From assembly GCA_964585895.1 (NCBI GenBank), contig CAZPFP010000040.1:1-5209 (forward strand): 5,209 nt of DNA, in the 5' to 3' direction. The position numbers were made by a program, and so were the translations under genes. Numbering within the stretch: position 1 is the stretch's first letter; every line of letters begins with the position of its first letter. The stretch is from CAZPFP01 sp964585895. Lineage in GTDB: Bacteria > Patescibacteriota > Microgenomatia > PFEM01 > JAHIFH01. The notes under the pieces were generated by a model. The model searched no databases, was not told the origin of the DNA, and saw only the letters and a list, made by a program, of their open reading frames with translations. Of the stretch, positions 2,048 to 5,209 are shown piece by piece.

Positions 2048-4942
2048 ATGGTTAAAAAGAAACCCTTTTTTAAACCAACTACCTCAAAGCCGGAATTTAC
2101 CAAAATGGAAAAAAGAATTTTTACCTGGTGGTATCAGTCTGGTTTAGTTAAAAAATATCTTCAAAAAAACGAAAAATCAAAAAAGCAATTCTCTTTTCTT
2201 GACGGCCCGATTACCGCCAACAACCCCATGGGCGTCCACCATGCTTGGGGAAGAACCTACAAAGACCTTTGGCAACGATTTTTTAATATGAGGGGATTCA
2301 AACAGCGTTTTCAGAACGGCTTTGATAATCAAGGGCTCTGGGTGGAAGTGGAAGTCGAAAAAGAACTTGGCTTCAAAGACAAAAAAGACATTGAAAAATA
2401 TGGTCTGGCTAAATTTGTTAAGAAATGTAAAGAAAGAACCCAACACTTTGCTCAGGTTCAGACCGAGCAATCAAAAAGATTAGGCTACTTCATGGATTGG
2501 GATAATTCCTATTACACCATGAGTGATGAAAACAATTACATGATTTGGCATTTTTTAAAAAAATGTTGGCAGGACAATAATCTTTATAAAGGCAGAGATT
2601 CGGTGCCCTGGTGTCCCCGCTGTGGTACGGCTATTTCTCAACATGAAATTCTTCAGGAAGAGTATCAAGAATTAACTCACGACTCGATTTATTTTAAATT
2701 ACCGATTAAAGGAAAGAAAAATCATTCTTTTCTTGTTTGGACGACCACCCCTTGGACGATTCCCGCCAATGTGGCTTTAGCGGTTAACCCGGATTTTGTT
2801 TACGGCGCTTTTAAGAAAAATGATGAGGTTTTAATTCTTCACCGGGATCTGAAAAAAGTCTTGGATGGTGGTTGGCAATTAGTTAAAGAATATTTAGGTA
2901 AAGACCTGGAGGGCTGGGTTTACCAGGGTTCTTTTGATGATTTGCCTCAGGTCAAAGAAGCCCAAAAAGAAAAACCAAAAACTTTTCATACCGTGGTGCT
3001 TGATAAAGATTTGGTGACCGCTACTGAAGGCACCGGTATTGTTCATCTTGCTCCGGGCGCCGGCCAGGAAGATTTTCAATTAGGCAAAGAGAAAGACCTG
3101 TCCATTATTGCCGCTATTGACGAGGGGGCAAACTATTTAATTGGTTTTGGCAATTTAAGTGGAAAAAATGCTAAAAACCAGCCTGAATTAATCATCAATT
3201 ATTTAAAGGAGAAAGAAAAAGGCAGGTTTTTATTCAAAATTGAACCCTATGCTCATCGATATCCGGTTTGTTGGCGCTGTAAAACCGAACTTGTTTGGCG
3301 GGTGGTGAATGAGTGGTATATTGCCATGGATGATAAGGTCAACAAAAGAGCTAAGAACTATCGCCGACGAATGATGAAGGTGGCTAAAGAAATTCATTGG
3401 TTTCCTCAATGGGGGCTGGAACGGGAACTTGATTGGCTGAAAAACATGCAGGATTGGATGATTTCCAAAAAACGGTACTGGGGCTTGGCTTTGCCTATTT
3501 GGGAATGTGAGTGCGGTCATTTTGAAGTCATTGGCTCTAAAGAAGAATTAGAAAAGAAAGCGGTTAAAGGTTGGCAGAAATTTAAAGGTCACACCCCCCA
3601 CCGCCCTTGGATAGATGAAGTTAAAATTAGGTGTTCTCAGTGTGGCAAGGTAGCCAGTCGAATTCCTGATGTGGGTAATCCCTGGTTAGATGCCGGGATT
3701 GTTTCTTTTTCTACTCTTAAATACAGGACTGATAAAGATTATTGGCAAAAATGGTTTCCGGCTGATTTTATTACCGAATCATTTCCGGGTCAGTTTAAAA
3801 ACTGGTTTTATTCTGTCATTGCCATGGCGACGGTTCTGGAAAACAAAGCACCCTACAAAACCGTTCTCGGTTATGCCACTTTATTAGCTGAAAACGGCCA
3901 GCCGATGCATAAATCCACTGGCAATATGATTGGCTTTGATGAAGCCGCAGAGAAAATTGGCGTTGACGTCATGCGCTGGATGTATCTTAGTCAAAACCCC
4001 GCTTACAACCTTAATTTTGGCTATCATTTAGCCGATGAAACCAGGAGACGTTTTCATCTCATCCTCTGGAATGTTTTTAATTTCTTGATTACTTATGCCA
4101 ATATTGATGGCTGGCAGCCGAAAAAAGAACTCCCTTCAAAACCCGCCAAGCTTGACCTCTGGATTTTAACCAGACTTGACGAACTAATTATTAAGGTGAC
4201 CGAAAGTTTGGAGGAATATCAGGTCGCTCCTGCCTCTCAGGCAATTGAGGGTTTTGTCCAAGATTTATCCACCTGGTATCTGCGCCGTTCCCGGGGGAGA
4301 GTTGGCCCCACCGCCACCAATAAAAAGGATAAAGACTTAACTTATTCAGTTCTTAACACGGTTTTAGTCACTTTAACTAAAGTTTTGGCGCCTTTTACCC
4401 CTTATCTTGCTGAGGAAATCTACCAAACCTTGACTAATGGCAAAAAATTAGAAATTAATAATTCAGTTCATTTAACTGAATGGCCTGAAGTGAATAATAA
4501 GAAAGTATTAGACCAAAAGCTCCTTCAAGAAATGGTTTTAGTAAGAAAAGTCTGTGAGCTTGGTCATGCCGTTAGAAAAGAAGCTAAGATTGGGGTGCGC
4601 CAGCCGTTAAATGAATTAAGAGTTAAGAATAATGAATTAAGAATTGGTAATCAGTTAGTTCAATTGATTAAAGACGAGTTGAACGTAAAAAAAGTGGTTT
4701 TCAAAAAAGGAAAAGGTGACTTGAAAGTTGAGTTAGACACCAAAATCACTTCTCCACTAAAAAAAGAAGGAGAAGACAGAGAACTGATTCGGCAAATTCA
4801 GCAATTACGAAAAGAAAATAATTGCCGATTAGATGAAGAGATTGAAGTGGTGACGCCAAAACTTCCCCATAATCAGCCGTTGGTAAGCCTGGCAACGATA
4901 GCCAGGAGTTTTAAAAAAGGAAAAAGACTGGCGATTGAATGA
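2048..4942 (+). CDS. ileS: Isoleucine--tRNA ligase (IleRS), full length
   Basis: Cytoplasmic class I aminoacyl-tRNA synthetase that activates isoleucine with ATP and loads it on tRNA-Ile. The 964 residues show the expected order. First comes the Rossmann catalytic core, with the HIGH-equivalent GVHH at 62-65 inside a conserved block (54-73). Next is a Cys pair (189/192), then the CP1 editing domain with WTTTPWTIPAN (231-241) and GTGIVHLAPGAG plus Asp342 (328-343). Further Cys pairs lie at 408/411, 487/489 and 529/532 and could bind zinc. The KMSKS-equivalent PMHKS (619-623) precedes GN, followed by the helical anticodon-binding domain (about 700-850) with the RQPL segment (851-854). The C-terminal domain (about 870-964) lacks the terminal four-Cys zinc finger of E. 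coli-type enzymes. ATG 2048 is the first start after an in-frame TAA (2042-2044); Met20 is an alternative. There is no Shine-Dalgarno. An Ile-rich leader and attenuator-like hairpins precede it. Confidence 0.95.
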   Translation: MVKKKPFFKPTTSKPEFTKMEKRIFTWWYQSGLVKKYLQKNEKSKKQFSFLDGPITANNPMGVHHAWGRTYKDLWQRFFNMRGFKQRFQNGFDNQGLWVEVEVEKELGFKDKKDIEKYGLAKFVKKCKERTQHFAQVQTEQSKRLGYFMDWDNSYYTMSDENNYMIWHFLKKCWQDNNLYKGRDSVPWCPRCGTAISQHEILQEEYQELTHDSIYFKLPIKGKKNHSFLVWTTTPWTIPANVALAVNPDFVYGAFKKNDEVLILHRDLKKVLDGGWQLVKEYLGKDLEGWVYQGSFDDLPQVKEAQKEKPKTFHTVVLDKDLVTATEGTGIVHLAPGAGQEDFQLGKEKDLSIIAAIDEGANYLIGFGNLSGKNAKNQPELIINYLKEKEKGRFLFKIEPYAHRYPVCWRCKTELVWRVVNEWYIAMDDKVNKRAKNYRRRMMKVAKEIHWFPQWGLERELDWLKNMQDWMISKKRYWGLALPIWECECGHFEVIGSKEELEKKAVKGWQKFKGHTPHRPWIDEVKIRCSQCGKVASRIPDVGNPWLDAGIVSFSTLKYRTDKDYWQKWFPADFITESFPGQFKNWFYSVIAMATVLENKAPYKTVLGYATLLAENGQPMHKSTGNMIGFDEAAEKIGVDVMRWMYLSQNPAYNLNFGYHLADETRRRFHLILWNVFNFLITYANIDGWQPKKELPSKPAKLDLWILTRLDELIIKVTESLEEYQVAPASQAIEGFVQDLSTWYLRRSRGRVGPTATNKKDKDLTYSVLNTVLVTLTKVLAPFTPYLAEEIYQTLTNGKKLEINNSVHLTEWPEVNNKKVLDQKLLQEMVLVRKVCELGHAVRKEAKIGVRQPLNELRVKNNELRIGNQLVQLIKDELNVKKVVFKKGKGDLKVELDTKITSPLKKEGEDRELIRQIQQLRKENNCRLDEEIEVVTPKLPHNQPLVSLATIARSFKKGKRLAIE
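4610..4651 (+). repeat. In-frame 21-bp tandem repeat within ileS (NELRVKN/NELRIGN)
   Basis: AATGAATTAAGA occurs at 4610-4621 and again at 4631-4642, 21 bases apart, encoding the heptads NELRVKN (residues 855-861) and NELRIGN (862-868). It sits just after the conserved RQPL segment, where the family has a variable loop before the C-terminal domain. The low-complexity, AT-rich unit keeps the frame and looks like a tolerated repeat insertion or slippage product. Confidence 0.7.
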
Positions 4943-5209
4943 ACAGACGATTACTTAACTTGGACTGGACCCTCACTCTGACCATCTTAGCTTTATTAAT
5001 CATCGGACTGGTGGCGGTTAGCAGTCTCGCCAGAGAACTTTTTTTTCAACAATTATTCCATGTTTTAATTGGTTTAGTTTCCTTTTTCCTTATCAGTAAA
5101 ATCGATTATCATCTTTACCAACGGTTTAAGTGGTGGCTTTTTATTGGTGCGCTTCTTTTTCTTTCTTCAACTTTTGTTTTTGGTGCTGTCACCCGAGGTT
5201 CAATTCGCT
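4939..5209 (+). CDS. RodA/FtsW-family cell-wall glycosyltransferase (SEDS protein), N-terminal part
   Basis: The first 90 residues of a multi-spanning membrane protein, cut by the window edge. The family polymerises lipid II into peptidoglycan together with a class B penicillin-binding protein (RodA in elongation, FtsW in division). Visible features are a short basic N-terminus with the typical LDW, helix 1 (about 11-30) ending AVSSLAREL, helix 2 (about 39-54) followed by SKIDYHLYQRF, helix 3 (about 65-82), and the start of the TRGSIR(W) segment that follows helix 3 in this family. The catalytic Asp region lies outside the window, and RodA cannot be told from FtsW with this much sequence. The ATG overlaps the ileS TGA (ATGA, 4939-4942), so translation is probably coupled and the gene is expected to depend on the ileS leader. 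Confidence 0.85.
   Translation, partial: MNRRLLNLDWTLTLTILALLIIGLVAVSSLARELFFQQLFHVLIGLVSFFLISKIDYHLYQRFKWWLFIGALLFLSSTFVFGAVTRGSIR

Overview
The window reads as a chromosomal piece of a bacterium, most likely a small-genome Patescibacteria/CPR lineage (Microgenomates-like). That placement is an inference from the unusual isoleucyl-tRNA synthetase type (degenerate HIGH motif GVHH within a conserved 'NNPMGVHHAWGRTYKD' block), the ileS-rodA/ftsW gene order, and the A/T-leaning codon use of ileS. No rRNA, tRNA, CRISPR array or insertion sequence was seen.

Layout. (1) Positions 1-982, + strand: the end of a tightly packed run of small membrane-protein genes. It holds the tail of one gene plus complete genes of 76, 103 and 97 residues, each of the three preceded by a strong GGAGG-type ribosome binding site. 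None is recognisable by function. (2) Positions 983-1199: a convergent intergenic region with a perfect 12-bp inverted repeat (the probable + strand operon end) and, reading on the minus strand, a branched structure followed by a T-tract (the terminator of the minus operon, or a structured 3' RNA). (3) Positions 1200-1807, minus strand: two unrecognised small soluble-protein genes (106 and 83 residues), visibly richer in G+C than their surroundings, driven by a near-consensus sigma70 promoter at 1851-1879. (4) Positions 1808-2047: a divergent regulatory region. (5) Positions 2048-4942, + strand: a full-length isoleucyl-tRNA synthetase gene (ileS). (6) From 4939 to the window edge: the start of a RodA/FtsW-family gene, overlapping the ileS stop by ATGA.

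The most interesting element lies in front of ileS. An 18-codon open reading frame (1922-1978, MEQLIKKIKELFNIIISK) contains five isoleucine codons, three of them consecutive, and uses all three Ile codons. It is followed by a 10-bp hairpin that overlaps its stop codon, then by an intrinsic-terminator-like hairpin with a T6 tract ending 13 bases before the ileS start. No + strand gene lies between 982 and this terminator, so the terminator makes most sense as an attenuator of ileS. Together this looks like ribosome-mediated transcription attenuation that senses charged tRNA-Ile and controls the enzyme that charges it. No T-box consensus was seen. I could not identify a convincing antiterminator pairing, so the exact mechanism is unresolved. 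The AT-rich context also means the Ile run could be coincidental.
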